DNA of 61,556 nt from Priapulus caudatus (Eukaryota > Priapulida > Priapulimorpha > Priapulimorphida > Priapulidae). Each line of letters opens with the position of its first letter. Positions within the stretch are counted from its first letter, which is position 1. Of this stretch, positions 24,901 through 38,693 are shown one piece after another. The stretch is taken from assembly GCF_000485595.1 (NCBI RefSeq), contig NW_014577061.1, positions 1,216,062-1,277,617 on the forward strand. Reading direction: 5' to 3'. The position numbers and the translations under genes were made by a program. The notes under the pieces are model-generated. The model was given only the letters and a program-made list of their open reading frames with translations. It did no database searches and had not been told where the DNA came from.

Positions 24901-26169
24901 TGAGACTGGGAGTGCCTGAGAACACCACAGTGCCATGTCGTGATGTGTGTTCTGTTTAAATGTTTTATGCCAAGCTGATCATATAGTACTGGCAAAAACT
25001 CATTATAGACCTTGGTTTTAATAATACCCCTTTTTCGTTAGTTGTGCGGACACTGACGGGACACAAAGCTAACATACGGAGCCTGGACTTTCATCCATTT
25101 GGAGATTTTGTGGCATCAGGATCTTTAGACACAAATGTCAAGGTAAACTATTATCAACATGTATGCATATATAGTGTCTAGATCCTACTTTCTTGCAAAT
25201 TGCAAAATTAAATGACTGACCTTTTGGTCAGGCTTGGAGAAATCATATTCATGTGACTTCAAAACTGGTTCAAGTGACTGATAGTTCTTGATGAAAAACT
25301 TACTGTCTGTACTCTGATTGCAATACCACTGTACCATCAAATCATTGATATATATTATTCTATAATATTTGTTTCAATATGTTTAGCTTTGGGACATACG
25401 ACGGAAGGGCTGCATATTTACTTATAAGGTAGGTACGGTGAATGGTATTTGTTGCTGCTTAGCTAGATAATAAGTTATGTAAACATGGCCATTTTAAAGC
25501 TTTCACAGTGATGATATCGAATTTAGATAGGTTCAGAACAACTATTACAACTGGTTCAAATAGTATCATAAGTTCAGTAGTGCTAAATCTTATTCTCTCT
25601 GTTAGGAGTCTGAGGCATTGAACATTTTGTTATCAGGGCCACACTGATTCAGTCAACTGCTTGAGATTCAGCCCCGATGGACGCTGGCTCGCATCTGCAG
25701 GCGAAGATAGCCTAGTCAAGGTGTGGCTACATTCATATGCATATACCAATACTTGCAAGTTATTGACACGTCTATAAATCTCAGTAGTATTGTAGAACCG
25801 CCCTCCCTGTGTGTGTGCGATATTGGCGGAGCAGCAAACAAGGCTCAGCTTGGTTGGGATGTGAAGTTTGCATGACGTTGCGTGAACACACCGGAGCTGC
25901 ATTTTTGTGGGAGCTTCTAGAGACGAAGAAGCTTCTTCTCTCACCGTTGTGCTCTCTCTCTCTCTCTCTTTCTCTCCTCGTTAGTTGTGGGACTTGACAG
26001 CGGGAAAGCTGCTCACCGACTTCCGCGCGCACACGGCTGCCATTAACTGTGTCGAGTTCCATCCGAATGAGTTCCTGCTTGCGTCTGGCAGCGCTGACAG
26101 GTGAGTTTAGTACACGACTACTGGAATGGCCAGCAGCAACTGCCACTGCAGCAGTGGTGCGTACGTGTG

Positions 26170-26216
<47 letters not shown>

Positions 26217-29200
26217 CTGTGCCTGTGCGTGCGTGCGTGCGCGTGCGTGCGTGTGCGTGTAGTGGGAGAATTACTTCCTAAGCAGTTGTTACAGCTTTAT
26301 TTTTCCTGGGATTTTGTGTGGCACTCTGGTAGTTGTACCAGTAACCAGTAGTTGTTAGTACAGAAGGTGTAAGTGACTGAAGTATTTACATCAAGTAGTT
26401 AACTCTAATGCGGAGTAGTGCATCAAGTAGTTATGTCAGTCAAGTAGTTATGTCAGTCAAGTAGTTATGTCAGTCAAGTAGTTATGTCAGTCAAGTAGTT
26501 ATGTCAGTCAAGTAGTTATGTCTGTCAAGTAGTTAACCCTGTAGTGGGGGGGGGGATTACTTCCTAAGCAGTTGTTACAGCTTTATATTTCCTGGGATTT
26601 TGTGTGGCACTCTGGTAGTTGTACCATGTAACCAGTCTATTTATGCAGTGAGCATAGTTAAAAACATCCTGTGTGAGATGGTTGTTAGTACAGAAGGTGT
26701 AGGTATTTGCATTGAGTAATTAACCCTAATATCCTTTCTCCACCTACATGCATCCACATATACACACGCACGCACACACTCACACACTCACACACGTACA
26801 GGTGTACGTACGCACAGTTTCATATGTTAAGGGTCTGCGCAAAATGAAATGGTGCGTATGTGTAAGAGAAAACACGTGCACCTGGGTAATGTCAGGGTGG
26901 GTAGCAGCGGCATGGCACTCTCTATTCATAGTATTGATTGTTGGTTGACCCTGTATGTGTGGAACCGCTGGTAATCTCACACGACAGCTGCATTGTTGAG
27001 ATTCTCATTAGTCGCGAGTCGTATGGTTCTCTGATTCATTTCCAGGTATTATGGTGGGAAATCATTTCGCATCGGCGTCCTTACATACGAAAAAATTCCC
27101 ATAAATCAGCAGAAGCTTTTTTGAGAAATCGCATTGCCACCCTCTGAATTGACATTGTAAGTGACACATTATATGTTGTTAACTCTAATTTTTAACTCTA
27201 ACGTTAATTCTTCCATTATTTTTTCTGTAGACAAGCTTTTACCGGCACACACGTGAAATGGCCACTTTGCAATGAGATTTTACGCGAAGAAGTAGGCTTC
27301 CTTTGCAAAAATCCCCGGCAGCCCCAATAGTGCAGACCGGACAAGCCATTCATACTCAGGGTTCGTAGCGGGTCTTTCAAAGTCTTATAAGTACTTATTT
27401 TGCCAAAAATAAAATAAGGGCCCTTATTAATAATTATTTTTGGTGAAATCTTAGAAAAGTACTTAATAGTCCTTATTACATAAAGGACCATTTTTCAACA
27501 TTTTCTGTGTTGAATTTCGGCGAAATCTGCTGTGCAATTGTATATATAAATATTATTAGTGTACTTTAATAGTCGGTGATCTATCAGAAATCGCGTAAAA
27601 AGTCTTATTTTGGCCTCCAGAAAGGGTCTTATAAGTCCTTATTTCAACATGTGTCTTGCTACTATGAACCCTGATACTGTCAGATTCAACAAGGATTCTA
27701 GTTTCTGAAATTAACAATTACAAAAAGCTCTAACCCTTTCCATCGAGGAATAAAAAATTCAAGTGCACGGATACGCCGCAGAACAATCACATTCTTGACC
27801 TGTCCCAGTGCTTATTGGCTGATTTTCCACCGTAATACCTTCATGTGTCTAGAAAGTAACTACACTGCCAATGTTGTGATGAATGTTGCACGATGTGATT
27901 AGATTGATTAGTGCAAGTGTTTGCTATGGTCATATGCCATGGCCGCTGTACTATTGACGGCCACCAATGCTCAGTGAAATCAATTTATTCACGCGAATAT
28001 AGTCGAATATATATTCGAACATAGCGAATTTGTCTCTTGACCACCATTTCGTGGTTTTCAGAAGTTGTGTGTTTGAACTAGGTACCCTAATCAATTAATC
28101 ATAAACCATCACTGTAGTTCTGTTTCTGAATTCATTAGCTCAACGCCAATTTGGTTGCGGTGCTTGTGGACGGGACCACTTGACAGCTTGAAAAAGCGTT
28201 TAGAATGAATGACCTGCCGAATGGTCGCTTATTGATTTTTAGCCAACCGTGTCTGTGGCTGCACCTTGCCTTTAGTCTGGCGTCATACAGGTTGTTATCC
28301 CAGATTGGCCAGACACTGGTCACAGCTTGACCACAGGCTGGATACAGCCCGGGCAGTTATTATAACTATTAAGGGGTGGTATTCAGTAAATTCTGTACGC
28401 AATGCCTTAGGCTACACCTGGTTGCATTTCCTAGTTCGTGGCTGATCACACTAAGATCTTTCTTAGATGTATTGCCTCAGGAAAAGAATACCAATGTCAC
28501 CAAATCCATACGTGTTTGTGTGTTTCGAGTTTAGTTTGTGAGCTGTGGGATACAGCTTACGTTTTGCTGTATGTGATGTAACACATGATTCCTGCACATA
28601 TGCAGACCGTGCCTGAACAAGATAACATAATAGGCAGGGGTGAGTAATCACAAGTTTGTCATTATTATTCACCCCTTGATATAGGTGATAGTGGGGCATG
28701 CAGGTTGGTTCTAAGATGTACCGTTATCAGCCCTTTCATTCGACCTGTGCCCAGAGTAAAGCATGAGGACAGGTGCGGTTTTATGCAAGCACAAAACCAA
28801 CACTTAACGCAACGCGATGTTTTTCCCCAGTCCTAGCTTACAAGATTGTTGACATTGGTGCGTCATGGTAGCAGGAAATCTTTTGAAAAGCTGATAGAAA
28901 GATGTACAGTACACTGCTGCTAATCCTGGCCAACTGACGGTAAATGAATGTTTTTGGATGGAAGAACACCCCCACCTCTGCTCTGTGTGGTAAAATGTGG
29001 TGCGTGAGAGTATGGCGAAAATGGGGGTGCAGCTGTTTGGGTTTGTGATCGAATTTGCTTTTTCTCTATCTCCCGCTCCTTCTCCCTCTCTCCTCCCCTC
29101 TCTCACCCTCTCTCACGCCCCCTCCCTCTCTCTCGGTTGCTTTATTTCTGTCTGTCGTTATCTTCGTTACTATTTCTCCCTTCATTTCCTCTCTCGCCCT

Positions 29201-32200
29201 CTATTCCTATCCTGCACTCCGGATCTTTTTCATTTTTTCTCACTCTTATCGTGACCTTCCTCTATATTTCCCCCTTTTTTCTTTACTGTTTCATCTTATA
29301 GTAGCACGTTTCCAGGATGCCGGGTAGTTGGACTTTGATCCATTTTCTTCCGCAAATGTACAGAAAAACTTCTCGCTAAACACAGCTGTCGTCAACCACT
29401 AATCGGCTATTCGAGAGCAGAGTGTAGTAAATACGAGGGAACACACTACTCGGCCGAAAACATGCGCACCGCAGCTATCAGTTACGGAAAATCTCGCGCT
29501 CGGGTTTTCCCATGCAGTCTGCCAGCTAGGCTGAGAGGGTCTATGTCCCCCAGGGTACTGCCGGAACGTACTCTGGGTACGGTCCGGTATACCGGAACGT
29601 ACCCTGGTACTATCTAATATGCCGGACCGTACCTCGCCTACTCCACTAACGAGTCTAGGGAGTCGCCTACGCCTACTCCCTAACCCTAACCCTAACCCTA
29701 ATCCTAACCCTGACCCTAACCCTAACCCTAACCCTAACCCTAACCCTAACCCTAACCATATCAAATAGTTACCAGGGTACGTTCTGGTATACCGAACCGT
29801 ACCCAGGGTACGTTTCGGCAGTAACCTGGGGGACATAAACCCTATGAGCGCCAACTAGCTCTAGAACTATAGCTCTTCGCTCTGCCTCTGGGCTATAGTG
29901 TGGCGGAGTGAGGCCTGTGGCAGAGCGAAGGGCTATATTTCTAGAGCTATCTGCCAGCGTGCATGTCTGCAATACAGATGCCCTGTCTTACCTAGGTATC
30001 TTACATTGTAGGTACATTGTGGTGGAAGGAATTCCGTTGGACGGGGTGTAACTGTTAAACGAGGTTTATCACGCATTGCGCATAGACGGTTACATGATAA
30101 ACGAGGATGAAGTCTAGACGGACTCCGTGAGTCGTTGGGGGGTCGCCGACGACCGTTGATGGCCCCTAGGGACGTTATGAATTAGTGCGGCTGAAGTCGG
30201 TGAACCGTGGAAAATCAATCGTGAAGTCCGCTCACCGCCACCACCTTACTTGCGCTGAGAGGGTCTATGTCCCCCAGGGTACTGCCGGAACGTACCCTGG
30301 TACCAGAGCATATAAATCAACGTGATTTATATGCTCTGCTGGTACTATCTAATATGCCGGACCGTACCTTGCCTACTCCACTAACGAGTCTAGGGAGTCG
30401 CCTACGCCTACTCCCTAACCCTAACCCTAACCCTAACAATATCAGATAGTTACCAGGGTACGTTCCAGTATAGCGGACCGTACCCAGCGTACGTTCCGGC
30501 AGTACCCTGGGGGAACATAGACCCTATGAGCCTTACTTGCTCGGAAAACGCACCTGTTTTAGGCAAGCACTCGCAGTCGTAGCAGCCGTTCGGGAGCTAG
30601 CAAACCTCGTTTTCGTGAGAGCTGCGGGAAGTAAGCGTGGTATGCGTGCTTGGAAATAATAAACCGTTGCCTAGCCACCCAAGTTCGCTAACTGGCTCTC
30701 TCCCGCGCTGGCACACTTGCCTGTCCGACTGCGCCTGTAATTCTGCTGTAGCCAGTGAAGGGCATACGAGTGTAGTCTGTGTCATAGGGGATTTTTCCCC
30801 TTGACTCCTATGTATTTTAAATGAGGTTTATGAAGCAGAAATATCGATTTATCTAGAAATACAATCGTGAATTATATGGGTGGTGTATATATGTATATAT
30901 GTATCTGTGAATATAAATTTGTTTATATACAATAAATATGATATTTACATTTTACATGCACGACCCCTTGTAGCGAGCATACGTTCATAGTGGTTTTGGC
31001 TATAAATTAAAAAGTTTACAATTAAAGTGGATTTACATTAATTCCGTATCCGTACAGATACATTCTCCTTGGGGCAACTATCTCATGCTTGTGTAAGGGA
31101 ATGTCCTCCCTCCCAAGTAAGCCAATTGATGTCTAGGTGCTTATATTACGTTTTTATTATTATTATTAGCTATTGATGTCTTATGTATGTGGGCGGTAAT
31201 GTTTAACTTTCCACGCAACGCACGGGCTTGCCTTACTACGGGTGTTAGATCGATTCTGCCTGACCTCTCATAGCTAGCACACTTAGTACCATTATAGCAC
31301 GCATTGTACCTAGAAGCGGCAAAATTTATTGTTGCCCGAGAGCTAACAACGGTTATTGACTGGAAAATGATTGCTCATGCGTGTACTGCTTTAATATGGA
31401 TATCTACACGTAAACGTGTACAGCCATTGCAATGTGTGGATAGAAAAATGTGGTACTAACAACCATAGCGTATACAGACATTGCAGTGTATGGACGGCGG
31501 AGTGAACAGTTTATACCGACAACCATGAACGTATCTTAGTATATATCTATACATATCTCTTCTATAAGTATAGTTATATTCATGTTATAACAGATACGAT
31601 TTTTGTGTGAATATACTGAAAAGTAAAGGCGAATGAGTGAGACCTAAAAGTGACGACTGTACATTGTAAGCTTCCTCTAGAACAGGTGTTCTTAACCTGT
31701 GGTCCATGGACCCCGTTGGGGTTCGTGGATGGACTTCAGGGGGTTTGTGAACCAGGTGCATAAAAATTATTGTTCATGTCTTTATGTGCATTTTTCTGGG
31801 GAGGGTCCGTAGCTTTCACTAGATTCCCAAAGGGGTCCATGACTCAAAAAGGTTAAGAACCACTGCTCTAGAACGTATGTGACCATCTAACGTGTTGAGC
31901 ACAAACATCTGCAAGCTTTGCTGAGCGTATTCCATTAGATATCAAATAATTCTCGTAAGTCTACCTCACTGGAAACCCCATCATAGTACTGGTAAAAATG
32001 CTAATATAAACTCCTCTAGGTTGCTGTTAGTGCAGGGGTATGTGTTGTGAACTTGTGGTCAACATGAGATATTTGCTACAAGTTTTCCAGAGGACAGGGT
32101 TGCAAATCATAAGAAGAGTGTCGAGTTTTTAATTAGCTCATCTGACGTAGTCAGATGCAGCTTGTAGAATCGCATGATCGTGCGTGCGTGCGTGCGTCCG

Positions 32201-35200
32201 TCAACAGTTGGGCACAAATCTTAACCGCTCAACGTACGGTCACGATATTCGGGACGTCGGGGGGGGGTGATCGTGAAAAGGACTCAGATACAATTTGGGG
32301 GTCCAAGGGTAAAAGGTCAAGATGTGTAAATGGAGGGGGACTGGTTTCCCTAACTTAAGGTATAGGAGGAAATTACGGAAATTTGCGCACAAATCTAACA
32401 CTCGGACTACTGCTCTTACTATTCGGTGTATAGTGGTGGATGGGCAGGCAACGCGCGCATCATGCAGTGAGCGAGATCTTGGAGTCACAGGTCAAAGGGC
32501 AAGTGGGGGAAGGTAGATGTTCGAAATTTTTCTGATGACATGGTCTAATGCACAGAGTAAAAGAAATATTTAATTTCAGCGCTGACTACTATTTTTATCA
32601 CTTTATTCCATGAAATGTGCTTGTCCACTGACCGGTGCAGAAGAGATAAGTGTTCTGATAACTTTTGACGCCTCAAGAGGAGGGTTGAAACATGGGATTC
32701 CTGAACTGCTCAATGATGTCAGCAGTGTTGTCATATTCATGCACTCATGAAGCCTGATGCCGAATGCGTACAGCACTAAGCGTCACGGCTGAACAGGCTC
32801 GTTGGAATCGGAATCCCATCTGATTTTTGTATTATTTTACTGTTTCTGTATTTTTCTATCTTTATCTTATTTACTCTAAATTTTTCTCAATTAACGCAAA
32901 TTATACATGATTTACTTTAGAACAATTTTATACAACAAAATAGTTTTTAGCAACAATTAATTATTTTAACTTTGAGCTTTATGCTGACGTAGTCAGATGC
33001 AGCTTGTAGAAATCGCATGATCGTCCGTCTCCGTGCCGTCCGTGTGCGTCAACAGATTGGGCACAAATCTGAACGCGATCAGACGTACGGTCACAGATGT
33101 TTCGGGACGTGGGGGGGGGGGATAATCCGAAACGCGAGTTGGGATGTCAAAGCTGGGGGGTCAACAGGTCAAAGGTCAAGAGTGTAAAAGAAGGGGGATA
33201 CATTCCGTCTAAGTTAATAGGCATAATATTTCGCATCGATTATGCAAGTTGACGAATGCTACAGTAACTGGCACGTTGTGTAGTTAATAAGTACATAGTT
33301 ATAGCCAATACGCGTATTAGTATTGTCCACTAATCCTACTGCTAAATAAGACATAGTCTAATTGAATCGCGTAAATTTTGTTAATAGCTGGCGCCAACGC
33401 TAAATTTTATTGCCAAACAAAATGAGGACAAGGAAAAATTTTTTCCGTTCGGATGACGTCACATGTTGCTAAGGATGTTTGAAGATCGAATTGTTTTGTC
33501 CGGGTACATTGTTTGCCTAGTGCTTAATTATTTGCCTAGTTTCCACAATATTATATGTTGTGTGAATCTCAAGAAATTCCGTATATTCTTTTATTCCGTA
33601 ATCCAAGAGTAAAGACACCATAACGTACGGCGCATGCGGGCACTCAGCTACCAAGGATCGTAAATCACTGACGGCCAGATACGGTGCGACAATGTCCGGT
33701 GCACTATAACCGTATGACACCAAGCTCGCGCGGGTTCGGCCGTATATAGCCGGTAGCGGGGTTGAAACTGTCAACCACGATTTATTTGATCCTTCTAGGA
33801 ATTTCAATTGGATATTCTTTAGTACCAGCCAGGTGATATGTGACAAACTAATACGGCGGTTTGGCTATACGGTATATGTACATTATTAGACTACACAAGG
33901 TGCCAGTTACTGTACGCATTCGTAAATTGCTAACTCAATGGTCCATCTTATGCGCCTTTAAGGTATAGGGAGGCCCCACTGAGATTGCCGGCACAATCTA
34001 GAACGCCTCGCACTAAGCGAAATAAGGTGAACATAACGATAACGGATCGACTAAATAAGATCACAAATAAGGTCAGAAAAAGAAAATCAATCGGTGGGCC
34101 AGAATTGGAAGGTCAACACAGGTAACAAACAGAGTAACTAGGCCTCACAGGCACGATTTTAAAATTTTCTCAGCGAATGGATCCCTGACCGGGATTTTGA
34201 AAGCGAACCTTGAAAAACTATTTTTTGTTTCAGCGGGTGACCTAGCATTATTATGACCCCACCATTCGGCGGCTTTTATTGAAAGAAAAGGACCAATGAA
34301 TACTTTCTGCTGAATGCGAAGAGTATGTGTCGGATAACCTTTTGACGCCTCAAGATTAGCGCGTTCATGGATATTGTTTACTGTTCAGAATTGAATTTGA
34401 CTGGCCGGGTTGCTATAGAATCATCGCGATCGCCTGATGTATCGTAGGCTAAATGTTCATCATGTGAATTTCAAAAGCTAATTGGTTGAACGAAGGTTTA
34501 TCTCTTAAACACATCAGAGATCATCACAATCCTCTCATGGCATTCTGTATGTCCCCAGCTAAAGCTGTTACATCGTAACGTATGAACACTGCCAGTGCGG
34601 ACACCTGCCCAAGTGGACCGTGGTGGTGGGTACTACGTGTAGTTTTGCCTGCAGTTAATTAGTACAGGTGGCAGCTCTCTATTTCAATCTTAGGCTTGCG
34701 TAGGTAACTGGATAGATGCTACCTATTCTGTCTGGCAAAGGTTGTTGCTAGCAACTCACCCCGCCGGGCCAGCCCGGGCGCCTCGCGATGGACTTCCATC
34801 TTAATCTGAAGAACTTAAACATACAGCGCCATCTCGTGCAAACTTTCCATAACGTCCCAACGAACATTCGTTTGAGAAGGTTCCTGATCCATCCTCGCTA
34901 GCCTTCCACTGTTTCGGCGTTATGTGAATCACAATTTGGACTAGACAGGGTTTACTGAGAATCACACTCTAACCACAGAGTCACCCGCAGTAGACGTAGA
35001 TGAGACGCTGTCGCTCTCGGCCGGCACTTGTTTTTAATAGCTCTAGGGTTAGGGTTCACAATGCCACGCATAAAACAGGGTTTCAAGGCACCGGATTTGT
35101 ATCAACAATGGGATCTTGGGATGTATGCAGCAATGCACGAAGTTCTGAAATGATGTGTACGCAACTGCGTATCTGCATATCTGCGCCGAACAAAGGTGTC

Positions 35201-38200
35201 ACTACGCACGACTTAAATGTTACGTTTATAACCGTAGCAACCGACCTCAGATGAGCCCAGACGCTCTGCGGCTCTTATTTATATTTCAGAATCAAGTGAT
35301 TAAGTGATTATTCTTGTTATCGTATGAAACCATCAAGCAATGCTATTAGGGTTTTTTTGTGGGCTGTCTGCAACATTAATGATCCGAATCGCAGTCATGA
35401 TGAATGCCTCTGTAACTGTTGCTGGTCTGCAATTTGTAAAGACTGCAGGCTGTAATGCAGTTACATATCCGTGTGATGCCATTCTTTACTTGAAAAATCA
35501 CCAGTTTAATTCAATTGTACAACATCGAGTCACTAAAGTGCTATTGATTACCCAATTAATCACAAATACATGGCTTTTAAGTAGTGAAGGCCGGTTTGTT
35601 TAATTACGATTTCACGAGATGTTTGCCAGTATGTACTTAGGTGATGCCTCCTAAACGGAACCACTTCTCTCTTTTGCAGAACTGTGAGATTTTGGGATCT
35701 GGAGACATTCAAGCTGGTTAGTTCTACAGATAGTGACTCTGCACCTGTCAGGTAAGCCTGGTGGCCTCACTGTCAACCCCCTAGCCAGCCTATACGATGG
35801 TCTAGTAAGGGGACTTCCGACTAGTAGCGTGTGCTGTGTCTGTGCACAGGGAAGATGGGGGGAGGATGTGTGTGTGTGCGTGCGTGCGTGCGTGCGTTTA
35901 GGCAACGTGAAGAGTTTTTGCACCTAAAATTACTGTTAGCTTCAACCTCTGGTCTCCGACAACATTTTTGCAACCATGCAATGGGGCAGCTACGGAGTTT
36001 TGTAGACTGAGATAATCAAAGTTGTCCGAGATTGGAGATCGAGGGGTAACATTGGTGTTTTGATAAGCTACAGGGACACAGCATCAGTCCATGTGTTACG
36101 GAGTGCCTACAGTGCCTTTGCATCACACGTCCAGTGTTGCGTGGCACCAGCCTGTCTCGCACACCGGGATGCACTTATCAAATGCTGCTCCCGCGCATTC
36201 GGTGGCCGGCCAACACTTTAAGTAGAGACTGTTAATGAAAGTAGTCGACTGCTCGTTAAATAATGCAGGCGATCTCTCGACATCTAGTGCGCTATTGCGT
36301 AGTTAACGGCGTACCAGGCGGGGTAGTTAGAGCAAGTCACAAGTCTCTTCCAGAGCAACGCGTGTTCGACAGTGATACATTCCGGTGGGCAGCAGTGTAG
36401 AGCCAATATACGTGCGTGCGCTGCTCACGCGATTAACCTATTAGCACGCGCGCGACTAGAAAGGAGATCATCTGAAAACCTTGCTATTATATTAATAGCT
36501 TAATTACTGATATTGTTTGCGCGATTATTCCGCCCTCGTGAAGATAACTTTATAACTAAGACAGCATGTTGTGTTCCAAGGTATAGAGCTCAAGCATGCA
36601 CATTGGTGGGAAGAATGTCATATTTTTAAAAGACAGTACTCGCAGTCGGGTATGTGCTTCAAATAGCAATGCTGATGGTATTTTTAATATTTGATGTTCA
36701 GCGGCTGTGCGAAATTTTGCTCGGTCGTCCGTAAACCAGTCAATTTTGCAAAGCAGGGAATTTTTCTTCCGAGTCGTATAGGTTTGACGCAGGTAGCTTA
36801 ATTCTTTTATTGGTGTGTAATCAATAAGCAAGCTGGGTATTGTGCAGCCGTGGTGGTTTAGTATCGTGTTACACTGTACCTGGCACAATATTGCATTGCC
36901 GTATTAATGATGCATGCATTCCTCCATGCTCGCGCTTGGATCTATACCCTTGAGGAGCGTTTTTCTTTAAAAAAAATTGTCGAAGATCTTAAATGAGTAG
37001 AGCATGCGGATGTGATGTTGGCTAGACATAATGATAGTTTAGTGCTTGCTTATCTTGTTGATGTGTTCTGTCCAAGAAGTTATATAATGGTAAATTTAAA
37101 GCAGCGTAATATATTGTAGTGGATGAGCTATGATCACCTGATCAGATCACTTTTCTTAAATTATATAGGGCAATTAGAAACCAGTTTGTAAGCCATATAA
37201 TAATAGGCTTCAAGGTTTTAGATCAATGTTAAGTTTTTTCATATTTGAACTAGAATACTTGCATCATATATACGTGTGAATGTTTTGACTTTGAGTTTTT
37301 ATCGTGCAATGTATTAAGCAAAGTTGTCGCGCTGTTGATAGCAATTTGTAGTATTAGGCCTACCCCGAATCAGGAAATGACATTTTGGTTGCCATTTGCT
37401 GATACAGCACCTGCAAAGAAGTGCTTGCAATCCATTGTTGTTATAACGGATCTCACACACATGCGCTCCTGCACACACGCACACAGACACATGCACTCGC
37501 ACACATGCACACACACAGTGTCAACAGCCAAGTGGTATCACTGTAAATACTGGCTGCATGATATAGAAGAGATTCAGGGAATGTCACTGAGTGAAATCAC
37601 GCATCAATTTAGACTCTGGAAGTAGCTGTGGCTGAGCCTTGGTTGCTTCCCCGAGACGTCGATTCTCGTTGTGTTAGCAGAGTCAGTCTACACATTATTC
37701 AGCGAGTCTGCCTTTGACACTGAATCGCCTCACACGCGTATATGTTTGTGTTTCTAGGACGATCTTCTTCCACCAGGAGGGAAAGTGCCTGTTTGTCGGC
37801 TCGCAGGATCTGCTGAAGGTGCACGGCTGGGAGCCTGCGCGGTGCTACGACTCGCTGGCGATGGGATGGGGCAAGGTTGCTGACGCTGCCATCGCTCAGA
37901 ACCAGCTGGTGAGCACCGAGTCATTGCCTCGTGCGTTAGCGTGCCCCCCCTGGTGCGGTTGTAAGTTTAGGTTAGATTTAATCTTGTTGGTCGTAGCAGT
38001 GTCGAACTCTCGAGACCATGCGCTGTGATTTCACAAGCGTTTTAACTCTTTAGACACGTTAATTACATGTAATCGCATATATACTATGTCTACAGTGAAT
38101 AGCAAAATGTTACTGAGCACCCACCAACCCATCTTTGTACCCATGTGGCAGCTTATGTACCAACTCATCTCTGTATCTATGTGCCTGCCTGCCTGCCTCC

Positions 38201-38599
38201 CTACCAACCATTGCTTGTTAAAATTGCTGCTAGCAGGGGGTAGATGTTGCACATGATGTAAATTCTTTATAGAAAAATGCCTCACAATAGGAAGCTGTAT
38301 ATATACATCTGCTATTGACGTTCGTCCAGTCATATATATATATATATTGTCGACACTGGCTCTACAACTGTGTATTCTTTGTTGTGTAGGTGTAGCGATT
38401 TTTTTCTGAAATGATTGTTCTTCCATCATAATGAGTATTGTTTCAGATGTTTTGTTAGGTGTCACCCAACTTTATATTAGTCGGGAAAATATAAAAATAA
38501 CTTGTAATGAAATTGTGCTAACGTCATTCATCTCTTTCTATTATATTGTATTTTAATTTACTACCGTGAATTACCAGGAATTGCCATAATAAATAATGA

Positions 38600-38634
<35 letters not shown>

Positions 38635-38657
38635 ATAATATATATATATATATATAG

Positions 38658-38693
<36 letters not shown>

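Larger units (their letters stand above)
26750..35650. other. KATNB1 intron 7 bulk: no gene recognised
   Basis: Apart from the elements listed separately, no ORF here shows a known domain. 29040-29300 is a CT-rich stretch; its apparent ORFs are low-complexity. No nested gene is supported. Confidence 0.55.

Noticed and set aside
29650-29760. Chromosome end or telomere
   Set aside because: The CCCTAA run is flanked by inverted arms, target duplications and ordinary intron sequence on both sides, so it is interstitial.
33517-33846. 109-codon open frame, minus strand
   Set aside because: It begins with TTG, not ATG, lies in a noisy nested repeat, and matches no family I know.
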